Below are positions 51,842 through 64,000 of a DNA stretch of 64,000 nt, piece by piece. A program made the position numbers and the translations under genes. Each line of letters starts with the position of its first letter. The stretch's first letter is position 1. This stretch comes from Vespula vulgaris (lineage: Eukaryota; Arthropoda; Insecta; Hymenoptera; Vespidae), in contig NC_066592.1 in assembly GCF_905475345.1 (NCBI RefSeq), positions 4,843,001 through 4,907,000 on the forward strand. The letters are read 5' to 3'. The notes beneath the pieces are model-generated. The model made no database searches and was not told the origin of the DNA. It saw only the letters and a program-made list of their open reading frames with translations.

Positions 51842-54078
51842 TATACATATATTTATATTTACTTTGTGTTATATTCGTCGAAGCGTAGAGTGAAAACGCC
51901 GATGTTAGACACTCAACCAATCATCAAGCTACCCTACCGGCATATTCCTCGTCTCGAAGTGTTACGCACACGTGCTCGCGTACGTGCGAGCGCACAGGTG
52001 GGCTCCTCTTAGCTAATCCCCACTACTTTTCATCCTATTATCAAGGGAATAGTGGGAGCATAGAATGGCCAAAAAGTGGGGGTAATTCGCTTACACATCG
52101 ACGTTCGGCCGAACGCGGATGTTGCCACGAACTTACGAGGAAATTTACTCGCGTTGCCGTTACACGGTTCTACCTTGTTAGAACTGTGGCGTGGTTCTCG
52201 GCAACAACGACGAGAACGACGACGACGACAAAGATGACGAGGACGAGGACGACGAAAACGATGCGTTACATAAATATGCGCGTGACACAAGACTACATTT
52301 TTTAACAATTTCTTTTGTAATTATTTATAATCGTTGCCGTTTCACTCTCTCACGAGAGTGAATTTCGTGGGTTTGTTTTTTCTAACGTTGTAGAATAATC
52401 TCATACAAATAAGTTGTATAACTATGCAAGATTACGAATGTAATGTGGGATGAAGTTGATTTTAATCATCTTGAATACATTTTACTTATAAACGTGCAAT
52501 TCTAAAGATTCTTTTAAATTGTTTCTGTATTTCTGATAGATAATGTCATAGGTAACATAAATAATCACTTATCGATAAATAGATTAGTACTTATTGTCCA
52601 AATAGATATATTACGATTTATAAGTAAGAAGAATATTTAAATAACTAACAGATATCATTTTAAGCAACTTGTGTAATACCGAAATAACTAATCCTTTGCC
52701 TTACTGTCTCAATCATGTCCTATACATTTACATATCTTTGACTCAAAGAAATATTTAAATAGCTAATCCTAAAATAGTTAGGTAGATATTTCTAATTTGT
52801 AATTTTACCAAAGAATAACTAGATGTGCATCGTAGTTATGTACTTCCATACCCATACAATATACATACCTACGTAAGATACTTAATAGAAACGAGCTATT
52901 AACTTCACGTTTTATTTTATCTTTGCCGGCTACGTTATGTAATCTACGTCATTACGTGAATTAGTAAGTTACTCTTACAATTAAAAACTTTCGTGCTTAT
53001 ACTTATACGAAACGATGACCCATTGCATAGAGAATAGCATTTGTGTGCAAATACTTTTACATAACGGTCATTAATGACCATGCTGTATTCGAGTGCTAAT
53101 TGAACGACGTTACATCTTTAACGTTCTCGCCGATGTAATTTTAATTCCTCGAACGGTTAGAGTACCAATATAGATACCCATGGATACACACGGATCTTCG
53201 TTCGTCGCGTTGAGGAAGTCACGCGGCAGTCGAGAGTCCGAGACCCCAAAAAAATGAGGACATTCTGAAAAGTGTGTGACGGCGGGGGGTTGAGAGGGAA
53301 GAGGGGTAGGACGGCCTCCAAATATCGTCGGTGGTTCCGGATTTCGGTAGGCAGCAAAACGGCCAAAGAAAGGAGTAAAAAAAAAGAAGGAAAGAAAGAA
53401 AAAAAGAAAAAGAGGAGAAGGGCCGAAGAACGGAGCACTTTCGAGCGTACTCGGGCCATCTCAATTTCGTAAAATGTAACTAGGTAAAGGTTCGTTAGGT
53501 TATTAGCCCTGGGCCAATAGAAAAAGTAGCCCACTTGTTTCTTGATGGATTTGAGAGAAACCAGGATGGCCTACTAATTTGGATTTTAAAGAAAAATGAC
53601 CAAATTTAGAACAAATCTGATCTCTATTTTTCTTGTAGAACTTCAACGATGACCTCTATAATTCGACATCATCGAGATAGATAGATAGATATCAAGTTGA
53701 AACTAGACATTACACATACCGATAATCATCATCGATTAAAATACGCATAGATGGAGAATCGACAGTCGCTATGCTCTAACGAGCGATTAACGCGGCCAAG
53801 TTTTTACTCTTTGCAGACCGACGAAGCAATTAGAGCAAGAAAGGACTTCGTCGTCGCTCGTGGGATGAAATCCTTTCAAGACAGTTTAACATAGGAAACC
53901 AAGAGTGGGTCGTAGCACATCGTCCGACGATAACGTCGACGGCGACGAAGACGGCGACGGCGACAACGATTCGTTCGCGGACTTAAGATTGCTTTCTTTT
54001 TCTCGGTCTCGGTTCTTACGCTCGTTTTCTTAGTTTCGTCTTGGATTCTCGCTTAAAAATAAAAAGTCCACGAGTTTT

Positions 54079-54193
54079 CTCTCTCTCTCTCTCTTTCTCT
54101 CTTTCTTTCTCTCTTTGTCTCCTTCTTCCTCTCTCTCTCTCTCTCTCTCTCTCTATGTTTTTTCCTCTATCCCTCTCTCTCTCTCTCTCTCTT
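54079..54193. repeat. Compound CT repeat block
   Basis: Several CT runs separated by TTT, CCTTC and ATG interruptions over about 115 bp. Confidence 0.85.
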
Positions 54194-55902
54194 TCACCTC
54201 CCTCTCGCATTCATTCTCTCGCTCCCACTCTTCTTTTTCTTTCGCTTCCTTCTAATCGAGCAGCAGGAACGCCGTCACTCTTCTAGTTTTGTCCTGTTTA
54301 CCAAGTAGGCCAATCGAGATGGAGAGTAAACGCGGATCGGGGCTGCGCAGTTATGGGGAGACGTTTTATTTTTACCCGATACATGTGTATGAGCATAGAG
54401 TGAGCGTGTGTGCACGTACATACATTCGCACGTGTATACTTCGTACCTACTCGTGAACAAGCTTGTGGTCGACTACCAACAGACTGCTTCGCCGTTCATA
54501 TACCTACGTCACGTATATACAAATGATAACACGCTAACGCGAAACGGAGCATAAAACTGAATACATTGTTGTATTCTCGTGTCGTTTCTATTACGGACTA
54601 TTACACCTGCCGAGTGCAAAAATTAATTTTCCTTGAAAAATCAATCTTCAAAAGTTCGATCAAGTAAATAGTATAAAACGCGTATTAATTGTGATAAATA
54701 TATACCCGTGAAAATTAATATTTTGTAGATTACTGTGTTTCCTTTATATCAAACCTATCAAGTACAAAAAATTGAATTTCCTTTATATATTAACTTTCGA
54801 AATTAGAATTAATTAGAATCGTCGTGAGAAATTCATATTTTTATAGATCGCTCTCGTTGAAATCTCCATACAATCTTTATCGGAGACTTTAACGCTGGAG
54901 ACTTCAACGCCTGCGCAAGCAAGACTCTTACATATTGTCAAAGTGAAATAAAATAAGATCATAGAAAAATTGATTTCATAAGTAAATAGCGAATATCTAT
55001 TATCATTCGTTCTTTTCGTAGCACAGTTACTTTTACATGAAAAATGGTTTGGAGCTACGATCGAGTAACTCAATAACATAAAAATCATTTCCGCGTAACC
55101 GAGGCGTTCGAAAGTAATCGGACCGCTGTAAGCTGTGAGCCAATTTCTTCCTCATAGAAATTGTCCTTAATAACTTGGAATTATTTCCACGGTGGTTTTA
55201 ATATGCAATTTAGAACGACTATTAATGACCTTGAGGCTTGAACCCATGAAACCCATGGAAATAAAATAAAAACATTGATCCGCCTTCGAGTAATTATCGT
55301 TAAGTAGGTAATAATAAGTAGGTAGATGGATAAGGATAAATATAATATATCTATATGTAGCAAATATTTTTGTTTTTTAATACCTGTTCTATTATCATGT
55401 CAATTTATTTCCTTACGTCATTTGAAATAGATATAATAGACGAATTGTAATATATAAATAAATGAAATAAAGAAAAATAAATGAAAATTTCTTTCGAGAG
55501 AAAAGCTACATGTTTCCCCCAATGAGATACGTGAACCGTTAGTTCGAAGAAGTTGGAATCAGATCGCAGGGTTCTCACGAATACTGGGACTATCCTTCGT
55601 GATCAATCGCGCATACGAGAAGATAGACGAGCTTCTCCTACAGGGAATGACGGTACGGATGCGGAGAGTTGAGACAACGACGATGACGATGATGAAGACG
55701 AGCAGCTATACAACACATAGGTACATATATAGTAGCATAGTATAACATAGGTAAGTGTGTTTGTGGGTTAGTGGCACACAAGAACTGCCGGCCACCGTCG
55801 CCGCCGCCATTGCCCATCACAGTCCCGCAACTGCTTGGTAGTACCACCACAATGACTCGTTAACATCGACTGGTAAAATTGTATATACCCACCTATATCT
55901 CT

Positions 55903-55950
55903 CCTACCTACCTACCTACCTACCTAACTACCTACCTACCTACCTACCTA
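55903..55950. repeat. CTAC tetranucleotide repeat
   Basis: About ten CTAC units with a single CTAA variant. The reverse complement of this motif forms the repeat at 37169-37206. Confidence 0.88.
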
Positions 55951-56295
55951 TCTAGCTACCTCCTCTCCTGAGTCATACGGAACGTAAAGTGCCATTGTTC
56001 TTGAACTTGTACGCCATCGTACGCGATCTAACACACGCGATACGAGGACCCCACGTTGCCACTCGAACCGAGTTTCTCCATGGTATTATATCTTCTTGTT
56101 TTCTTTTAATGTCTTCTTAGCATACTATTAGACACGTATCCTCGATTTACAATAGATCCATTATCGATTTATAAGATTAACATACATTTGAAAAAGGACG
56201 AAAAAAAGAAACATTAACAGATGTCACGATGCATAGTAAATATATAAATGTCACGACTGAATATGTATATATATTTAGGTATATTTATTTGGTAT

Positions 56296-56298
<3 letters not shown>

Positions 56299-56346
<48 letters not shown>
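56299..56346. repeat. AT microsatellite
   Basis: About 24 AT units. Confidence 0.9.
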
Positions 56347-56349
<3 letters not shown>

Positions 56350-56569
56350 CTATAGTATATTCTTGGGAAGTTAGATCCTATTCTTGATAAATTACAATGG
56401 CTAGAGGATTGTGATAAAGAAAAGGCCTCTTTTTCCTTCTATAGGTGAGTTTTGTCGTCGTTTTACATAACACAGTCGATGTAGCTTATCCAGATTGCGC
56501 CACTTCGCGTGAACGTGGAAATCGAAGAGTTACTTATTATATTTATCACCACAGATAATTCTTCAAACA

Positions 56570-56570
<1 letters not shown>

Positions 56571-56614
<44 letters not shown>
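56571..56614. repeat. AT then TG compound microsatellite
   Basis: A short AT run passes directly into about 13 TG units (56589-56614). Confidence 0.9.
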
Positions 56615-56622
<8 letters not shown>

Positions 56623-59600
56623 CGTGCCTATACAGACGGATAGTAGTAATAATATATATACTTTTTTATATGAAAAAAACGAAGGTAAGACTGTCGATCG
56701 ACGATCTTATCGATCGAATGTTCTTTCAAGAGTTCCTTGCACCTGTGCACGCCATTGCAACATAATTTAACAATTATAGTGCAATCGATGACGTTACGTT
56801 CTGCAAGCACCGTGCAAAAATAAACGATATCATTGAAAAACATTCGACACACTGTGCTAATCGAGCTTGCCCAATCATTGATTCCCAGCCAACACAATCG
56901 TATTTATCGCTGACCGTTCTAACTACATGTAAATCACCGGATGGTAGGGGCCATTATCGGAACAAGGATCTGTCGGGCTCTTAAAAACGTATTATTGAAG
57001 TACTTAACAGCCCATAATAAAGTAATAAACCTTTCAAATCTTAGTTTTAAGTTAAACAAAAATATTTCTGTCTTCTATACAATTCTATACAATCTACCTA
57101 TACAATCTCGATTATCTTTAATCGTCTAAAACTTATCATTCTTCACAATATGAACAATGTGAACATAAATCTCTGTCTTCTTAGCATATAGATAGACATT
57201 TCTCTAAGAGATAAATCATAAATAATTATATAAAATTAAATCTTTATATATTTAGACATTCAGACATCTATAAATAAATCATAACGTAGATATTTTTAAT
57301 CACCATAAATACTTGACTCGTTTTGGATCATCATAAATAATTCATAAGCTCTACAAATGATAAAGAATAATTTTGGATATGTGCAATAAAACCGATCAAA
57401 ATAACATAGTACAATAAGAAAGAGGGGTAGGAGGAGAAGGGAGAAATCAGAAATTTTGTTTAACAGGCAACACCATGATCCTACGGTTAAACGTTATTCT
57501 AACGGTCGTGCTTTGAATTTTGGACGTCCGAAAAAGCTTGCTGGATACGCACGTAATACATATGTACATGCGGCCCGTTGACTTGGGACCTACACCTTGA
57601 CATTCGACCGACGAACGGAGAAAATCGTGTCAAACGCACCGCACTCGTGACTTCCTCGACCTAAATTTTAATTCACACGCGGCGGCGCTATTAAAGGATA
57701 GAGTGACGGAGACGAGAATAGCTACGCGAGGATCTACATTCTTTTTCTCTTTCTCTTTCTTTATTTTCTTTGTTTCTTTTTTCCTTTTTTTCTTTCTTCA
57801 TCTTTCTCTTCCTTCTTAACGCTCACTTTTACCGCGACTGACGACACGATGAAACGTAAGATTTTTGCTGACAAATTTCATCATTTTTCTATTATCCTAA
57901 TTGTCACGTTGACTGGCAATTTTCAACATTGGTTTGTTTCAATTTCATTACGTAATTTTGTTGTTAAAAAATAAACATATCTAATTAAAAATATTAATGT
58001 TCGCATATATCAATCGTCATAGACTTATCGCTCCCATGAAATGATTTTTATAATTTCGATCTTATAAATGTAAAATAATTTTCAATTCTAAGTACACCAG
58101 CATTATATTAAACGATAAATTTACTAATATTTTATAATAAATTCAGTGTTTATCTCAACAATGTCCTATTACATAATTGATTTTCAGACGAAAGTAAAAA
58201 TTTCAATAATAAAGATCTCGATAAAAACCTAAGAAAGTTACGAAAGAAATTTATTCATACATTATATTTTAGAAGAAGCTTTGATAGCTAAAAAGAAACT
58301 CACTATAAATACGTAAAAGTTTTACGATAGAACATACGGAAGAAATAAAACCTCTTTATTCGAAGCAAATTGATTTTACATTTACGCGTAATTAAGAGAT
58401 TTATTTACATTATATAAATATTATTTATCTGAAATGAGGGGGAGATAATTTATCGAATCAAGCCAAAGGGGTAGGAATTAAGATGGACTTTTGCTTCGGT
58501 AAAGGTACAAACGATAGGAACGATGTCACGATTTCGCGCGATCTCTTTTTTTTCTTTTTCTTTTTCTTTTTTTTTTTTATTATTCCATTCCGCGCTCACC
58601 AAAGAAAAAGATAGCGTGGCCAGTGGTGTGTGCCGAGGCATAACATACTGCAGCCACCGGTGGCATTACCACTTCGTTACGCTCCTGTATTTTTCCGAAA
58701 CTTTATATTCCTACATTGCGTTGCTCCGTTGTGTTTCGTTGCGGAGAAGGCCGCGAACCGTGGCAAAAATTAATGATGACGCGCGGACGTATAGCACCAA
58801 CCGTAATTAATAACACTACAAATAATACCGAATAAAGTATTAGTTACGTATGTTGAAATTCAGGAAGATACGTATATATGTACGTATGTATATGTGTACA
58901 CAGGGGTGAATTAGGAATCCTAGTAAGAATGAAAAAAGGATAATTCTTATTGAAAAAAATAAATCGAAATCATAGAAATTTCATCCTTAAGAAAGTTAAT
59001 TTGAAAAATCTTTTGAGTACAATTACACTTACAATTAGCTACGATTTTGATTTAAAAAGAATTGTATTTTACAATGTCGACTAATTCTTTCGAGAGAAAT
59101 CATACATCCTTTCTAGATGTATAAAAATTACTGGTCCATACAGAATACAAGACACTTTACAGAATTTCATCTCTGAAAACTTTCGCATCCTTCAACCTGT
59201 CTCTCGATAGTAAAGATCTATGGTGTAAAAAGGGCGATTGAAAGGAAGCTTACAAAGAGAATAAGAGAAAAAGTCACACGGAAGTAAAAATTTGAAGAAT
59301 TGCGGTCGACCAACGGTTGAGAAAAGCCGACCGATGTTCTCGATGCTTTTCGACTTCCTATTTTGTTCAAGGGTGGTCCTTGCCTCCTGTGGTTCCATTC
59401 GATGTTCCGGCAATACGATCTTAGTAAAAATCTTCGCGCTCTCGAAACTTTTCTCAATAGAACCTGCGTCTTCTTAGCAGGTAAACCAATCTATGGTTAA
59501 CCGAAAATTTCGCAACCGGATCTAATCTAATTGTAAGATAATATTGCTAGCTACTCTTTACACCTAAGAAAACTTTTCAATTTTGTTACGGTTGAAACTA

Positions 59601-61537
59601 TAAATCGTAGAACCTTTTTAATGTTTACAAACTTGCGGTGACTTACCATCGATTGAGATGCATCCGAAACTTTTTTCTTCGAGACAGTAGTATATATATA
59701 TTATATACAGCCTAAATCCTAACTATTCGTTGAAATAACAGATACAAGATTATATAAAAAATAACATAGAGCATAAACATAATACAAAAATTAATGAATT
59801 ATTATAAAATATCTACAAAACAATATTTATCTCATAACATAATTAGTATGATCGATCTTTTGATTGAATTGCGCGGGTGTCCGCAGAAATAACGAAGCTT
59901 CGTACGGTACATACATACATATATACCCTAGAAGGATTCAGGGCAGTATGCCAGCGCGGTTCGCGGGGTAGGAGAGGATAGGAGGATAAGATGTGGTAGG
60001 AGAGAGGAGAAGAGAAGGAGGAAGGAAGACACAGAAGCTCTCCTTCTTCGAGTTACGAGCATCGAAGAGTAAATTCTCTGAGATCCTCCTCTTCGCCTTC
60101 CCGATACTCGTGGCCCGTAGGCCCGTCACACTCCGTAGACCGGCCTAACCGGCCCAACTATTCGCTTAGACAGAGAGAAGCGAGTCCTCTTCACTTTTAC
60201 CGCGAAACGAGCTGAAAAGCGCGAGTTACTCGTGCCGCGAAACGTTCCTCTTCTCTCTTTTTTGTCTTTCTTCTTCATCTTCTTCTTCTTTTTCTTATTA
60301 GCTTGCATTCAACGCATCCACGACGAATATTTCTTCATAATACTGTACGATCTAACTGTGTTATAGAGGTGTTATCTATATATACTATAAGATATTTAGT
60401 CCTAAACCATAGTGAATAACAAGTACTCATAAACTTACTACCATATCCTTATTTCAAATTCTATTTTATATTAAATTCTACATACTTGAAATATTAATCT
60501 TCTCTTATTTACGATGATCCGAAAACCCTACTACATTTCTGATTTTATTTCTCATCGATGATAAATTTAATTTTGTTGATATCAAAGATGCATAAATTAA
60601 TGCATACATTAAATCCCGATGTGTTTTCGCCGTCCTGGCTGACTCAGGGCACCTTCCTTCATTGTTTTGCTTTCTCTTTCGGGAATGGCATGCTCTAATT
60701 CCTTCGAACGCAAAGCTGTTCGTTCATCGTTCGATGGATGCGTCCTCTGGCTTTTATTCCTTCGTTTCAATTTACTTGAAGACTATTCCCATTCGAATCG
60801 ATCGATATCACATTGAATAAATCAATTACTTTTACGGAAAAGTAATAATAATGATAGAATAATTTTAAACAAATTTTACCTGCGTGTTATGTTATTCCAA
60901 AAAAATATTGCGTTAAACTTTGGTAATAAAAGAGATCGAAAAAGTCGTAAAATGAGAAAAAGAAATATATATAGGTACATAATATAATATATATATATAT
61001 ATTGCATTAAATTAAGAAGTACAATACGTAAGAAAATAATGTCTATAGATATAAATTCTTTAAGTTATAGGTAACATACGTCTTATTAAAATCACGTTTT
61101 CCAAAAATAATCTTCATTTTTTGTAGGCTTCATTTTTTTTAACTTTGTGCAGTTTTAGCTTTCTTAACATCAAATTACTATTACATATATGCATGTAATA
61201 GCACTATGATATATACATATGTGTGTGTGTGTGTGTGTGTAATACAATGATAAAGAAGAAAATATATTATTTTATAAATTGTTCAATATGATTGTTTCCT
61301 ATTCGTTGTTCGAAATATTATGCTTATATAAAATCAATAGAAATTGTATTATATATAAAAAGAAATAAAAAATGTAACATTATTTTCAGGTACGTCGCAT
61401 ACAATTGGACGATCAAATTTAACAATGGCTAAAAAATGCAATCACAGAGCGATCTCTCGTGAAAGATAATTCACGAATCTTTACACGATTAAATCGCAAA
61501 GCATGAGATTTTGAGCTCCATCTCAAGATCAAAACGC

Positions 61538-61747
61538 CTAAGAATAATATTTCTTGATTTCTCTGAGCAAAGGTGTCTCTGTCAACTCATTTATTTCAAC
61601 GAATCTTTTATTAGCTCTACTAAAATAATAAATGTCGCCTGTATAAATGTCAAACCATAATGCATGAATGTGTAATTCATGTCTCTCTAATCTTTTCTTT
61701 AGGAAACCATAAGAGGCTATATTTTGAAGCTGTTGCAATGTATTGAT
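61538..61747 (-). CDS. CAHbeta: Beta-CA terminal exon 5
   Basis: The acceptor ATACATAG is followed by INTLQQLQNIASYGF, which continues KLSQ from exon 4 as the family does. The exon then carries LHIHALWFDIYTGDIYYF, the conserved C-terminal beta hairpin, and ends at TAG (61540-61538). Confidence 0.95.
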   Translation of the reverse strand: MNTLQQLQNIASYGFLKKRLERHELHIHALWFDIYTGDIYYFSRANKRFVEINELTETPLLREIKKYYS

Positions 61748-63512
61748 CTATGTATAAAACAATTAAATATTAAACTAAATTCATCTCTAATGAATATATA
61801 TCTATCAATTGTTACTTACTTGAGACAATTTGTCTTCTATGGCAAACTTATTTTCAGGATCAATGTAAACAACAAATTTCCGTAATGGCGTTTCTGCTTG
61901 AAATAGAATCGGCTCCCGAAAGCCTGTGATTTCAAGCTGTTGAAATTTAGCTAAACTGCTACTGGCATGTGCACACAACCATGCTCTTAATGGTGATATC
62001 CTTCGATTCATCTGAAATTCAGATATTATTTCCTTTTCTATGGCAATAGACTAATAATGCATATACATATATGTTTGACATAGTATAAAAAGAAACTCTA
62101 CCTGAGAGGCAAATTCTTCATCCTTCAAAGCATACAATAAATTCATAGCTTTACAATCGCTGTGTCCACAAACTATAATATGTTTTATGTCATTGACAAC
62201 ACAACCAAGTTCCAAAGCAGCTGGCTCACACATAGTGAGTTCATCTACGAAATGTTGAGAATGTGGAATCAGATTTCCTGCATTTCTTACTAAAAAAGAA
62301 AGGAAAACAAATTCCTATCATCAAACTTGACATCACAAGTGATCAACATTTTTATTTTTTAGCAACAAATGTATTTCGGTACTTTAAAGGTGCGATTCTC
62401 AAACAAGACTAAAAACAAAATCTTATTATATTAATCAATGAAACTACAATGCATAACATCATATAATTTATAATACTACATATTCCTCAAATTGCATTTG
62501 TTCAATTAATATTCATTTGAGGAACGTCACCTTATAGATAATCTCCGATACACCACAATGCATTAGAAATTCCAGATTCTTCATATAGAAATAGTCAGAT
62601 AGTAGACATAGCGTGTGATAGTGTCATAATGAAGTCTCGTACCGACAAACATGTCCCCAACATTCGTTTCCGTAAATCTAGTTGGTATCATCCGGGAATC
62701 CATGCAGGTAAAGAATACTGCTTTTGGCTGTGATAAGAGGAACGACAAAAGTCAATTATAAGATAAATAAAATCGAATATTCGTGTTCAAATAGAATTAT
62801 CGATCGTATCGTTGTTCGTAGGTAATTATCAAGGCCGCGATTCCTATCGTAAAATTTGTATTGTTATCTATTTTCATATCTTTTCTCGTACGTAACATAA
62901 TCTATATAAAAAAAAATCTTTAGATTTTAAATAAATTAATAATGTTAAAGTTAACGTGAATTTACGCCAAAAAAAAATAGAAATTTTACGTAAAAAAATT
63001 TTAAGTAGATAAAAAAATTTCCCAATCCACAATAAAATAATCAGCCGATAAAGTAGAAAATCGTAATAGTAAAAGCCATATATGACGAAAATGTCAAAGG
63101 ACATTTAAAAAACATAAGACATCTTTCGATACTGTACAAAAATATTTATCAATAGTTCACAAGTTTAAAAACAGTTCAGGGACACAGTAGTTATTATTAA
63201 TGTAAATCATTTAATTGTAATAAATCGTCGATTGTTTTCTAATAGTAACATCTTATTGTTTTCTTTACTGGTTATTCGAATTATTCAATATCTATATCAC
63301 ATGCGATTATTGTTTTTCATAATTAAATCGTAAATAATAAACAGGTTAGAAAATAGCATGTATAATAATGTAATAAATCATCGTTAAAAAATATGTTAAA
63401 TATATTATAGACAACGTACCTCGGGATGATCTCTGACTTTTTGAAATTGTTTCACCATTCCTTCTCTATGACATTGTCTATATTTCATTATACCCTTAAT
63501 TATTCTATCCAT
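61538..63512 (-). CDS. CAHbeta: Beta-carbonic anhydrase (five exons, complete)
   Basis: The enzyme hydrates CO2 to bicarbonate. Minus-strand exons are 63512-63420, 62727-62643, 62289-62102, 62011-61820 and 61747-61538, totalling 768 nt, or 255 aa plus TAG. This is the length I expect for an animal beta-CA. Zinc ligands are Cys39 (in TCMDSR), His102 and Cys105 (in VCGHSDCKA); the Asp41-Arg43 dyad is intact and the family phrase GDMFVVRNAGNLIPHS spans the exon 2/3 junction. The N terminus MDRIIKGIMKYR agrees with family starts, so the ATG at 63512 is secure. Fly homologues are reported to be mitochondrial; no strong presequence is visible here. No catalytic residue is missing, so the gene is probably functional. 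Confidence 0.96.
61820..62011 (-). CDS. CAHbeta: Beta-CA exon 4
   Basis: Phase 0 at both ends. The acceptor ATTTCAG directly precedes an internal Met codon (MNRRISPLRAWL), which should not be taken as a start because the family sequence continues across it. The donor is GTAAGT and the following intron is 72 bp. Confidence 0.94.
62102..62289 (-). CDS. CAHbeta: Beta-CA exon 3 (HxxC zinc-ligand exon)
   Basis: The acceptor TTTTTTAG completes the Val60 codon. The exon encodes RNAGNLIPHSQHF and IIVCGHSDCKAMN, with His102 and Cys105 as the remaining zinc ligands. The donor is GTAGAG; the next intron is only 90 bp. Confidence 0.95.
62643..62727 (-). CDS. CAHbeta: Beta-CA exon 2 (CMDSR zinc-ligand exon)
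   Basis: The acceptor TTATCACAG precedes codon 32 (PKAVFF). The exon carries TCMDSRMIPTRFTE, with the Cys39 ligand and the Asp41/Arg43 dyad. It ends in phase 1 at the donor GTACGA; the intron to exon 3 is 353 bp (62642-62290). Confidence 0.95.
63420..63512 (-). CDS. CAHbeta: Beta-CA exon 1
   Basis: The exon encodes residues 1-31 in phase 0, ending QKVRDHPE before the donor GTACGT. The 692-bp intron that follows (63419-62728) is AT-rich with no further exon. Confidence 0.94.
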
Positions 63513-64000
63513 TATTACGAATCGCGTCGAGAGAGACTAATTGCCTTGCTTACGTTTAGAACGATGATAGTACACAAATCCGCCATTTGTCGATTTAATG
63601 GCGTGAAGTTTGAAACATTCATTATCTCTGTTATTGATCGACTTTTTTTCCAGAGTATTGACAGCATTAATTTTAGCCTATATTTTACATTTATTCGCAT
63701 AATTAGAAAACACATAATTTATTCATGTATAAATGCAAGGTTATTAGACTATACTTACTTTATTTATCTTTAAAAACAGTTACAGCCGTTAATCCATAAT
63801 ATCAATCATAGATTATTAATTACTTAATTTATGTGCGAGGCAGCGCAATTCAAATTTAATATTAGATTTAACCCATTTAAGACAAAACATACATGCATGT
63901 ATCAATATTAATATCATGTTGTTGAGAATGCATTGTAATTACTATTTACTCCTATACCTTGGTAAATTCCGTGTCTTGATTGTACATTATTTTAATAAAC
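63513..64000 (-). other. CAHbeta: Upstream flank of the beta-CA gene
   Basis: AT-rich, with no coding exon or clear core promoter motif recognised. The transcription start of the beta-CA gene is presumably here. Confidence 0.4.

Larger units (their letters stand above)
51411..61537. other. Intergenic region between retroelement remnant and beta-CA gene
   Basis: No gene could be supported. GC-balanced pockets lie at 51.9-52.3, 53.2-53.5, 53.8-54.0, 55.5-56.1, 57.5-57.75 and 59.9-60.3 kb. Two are Asp-codon-like GAC repeats (52200-52260 and 53928-53970). Microsatellites include AT at 51793-51830 and 56299-56346, TG at 56589-56614 and a CTAC-type repeat at 55903-55950. Confidence 0.45.

Noticed and set aside
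62009..62011. In-frame ATG at the start of beta-CA exon 4 as a translation start
   Set aside because: It sits directly after an acceptor and the upstream exons carry the zinc ligands in matching phase, so it is an internal Met.
1..64000. tRNA, rRNA, known microRNA or CRISPR array
   Set aside because: I scanned by eye for tRNA T-loop and box motifs, familiar insect microRNA seeds and regularly spaced repeats. Nothing beyond simple microsatellites was seen; a covariance-model search would be decisive.

Overview
The window looks like nuclear DNA of an insect, most likely a hymenopteran such as a bee or wasp. It is strongly AT-rich and gene-poor, with many long AT, GA/CT, polypyrimidine and trinucleotide microsatellites. 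It has spliced genes with GT-AG introns and more GC-balanced coding exons. The proteins match animal families (FAM43, C2H2 zinc finger, animal beta-carbonic anhydrase). No prokaryotic operon, CRISPR array, rRNA or tRNA gene is visible. The taxonomic call is an inference from style and protein content.

Three protein genes can be supported. (1) Plus strand, 8696-21609: a four-exon gene for a FAM43-type protein with a phosphotyrosine-binding/PID domain (631 aa deduced). It has a 9.1-kb first intron, and its 3' UTR probably ends near 22.73 kb. (2) Minus strand, 36930-34400: the large last exon of a transcription factor gene with Q/H-rich tracts, two acidic helices and two C-terminal C2H2 fingers. 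Its start codon lies in an upstream exon that I could not place with certainty. (3) Minus strand, 63512-61538: a complete five-exon beta-carbonic anhydrase gene (255 aa deduced). Its phases close exactly and all catalytic residues are present.

Layout: 1-8.6 kb is AT-rich sequence upstream of the FAM43 gene. 8.7-22.7 kb is that gene. 22.7-34.4 kb is intergenic, with a CpG-rich block at 24.0-24.7 kb, a coding-like block ending in an A24 tract at 28.4-28.6 kb, and a possible minus-strand terminal exon at 30.5 kb. 34.4-36.9 kb is the zinc-finger exon. 36.9-61.5 kb is the 5' side of that gene plus intergenic sequence, with a diverged tandem duplication at 38.6-39.2 kb, a probable retroelement remnant at 50.5-51.4 kb and many simple repeats. 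61.5-63.5 kb is the carbonic anhydrase gene.

The three genes are functionally unrelated as far as can be seen: a cytoplasmic adaptor-like protein, a nuclear regulator and a metabolic enzyme. I found no convincing multi-gene system. The most interesting leads are small: the duplicated 38.6-39.2 kb element, the coding-like block with its A tract, the retroelement remnant, and the two acidic helices in the otherwise unrecognised zinc-finger protein.
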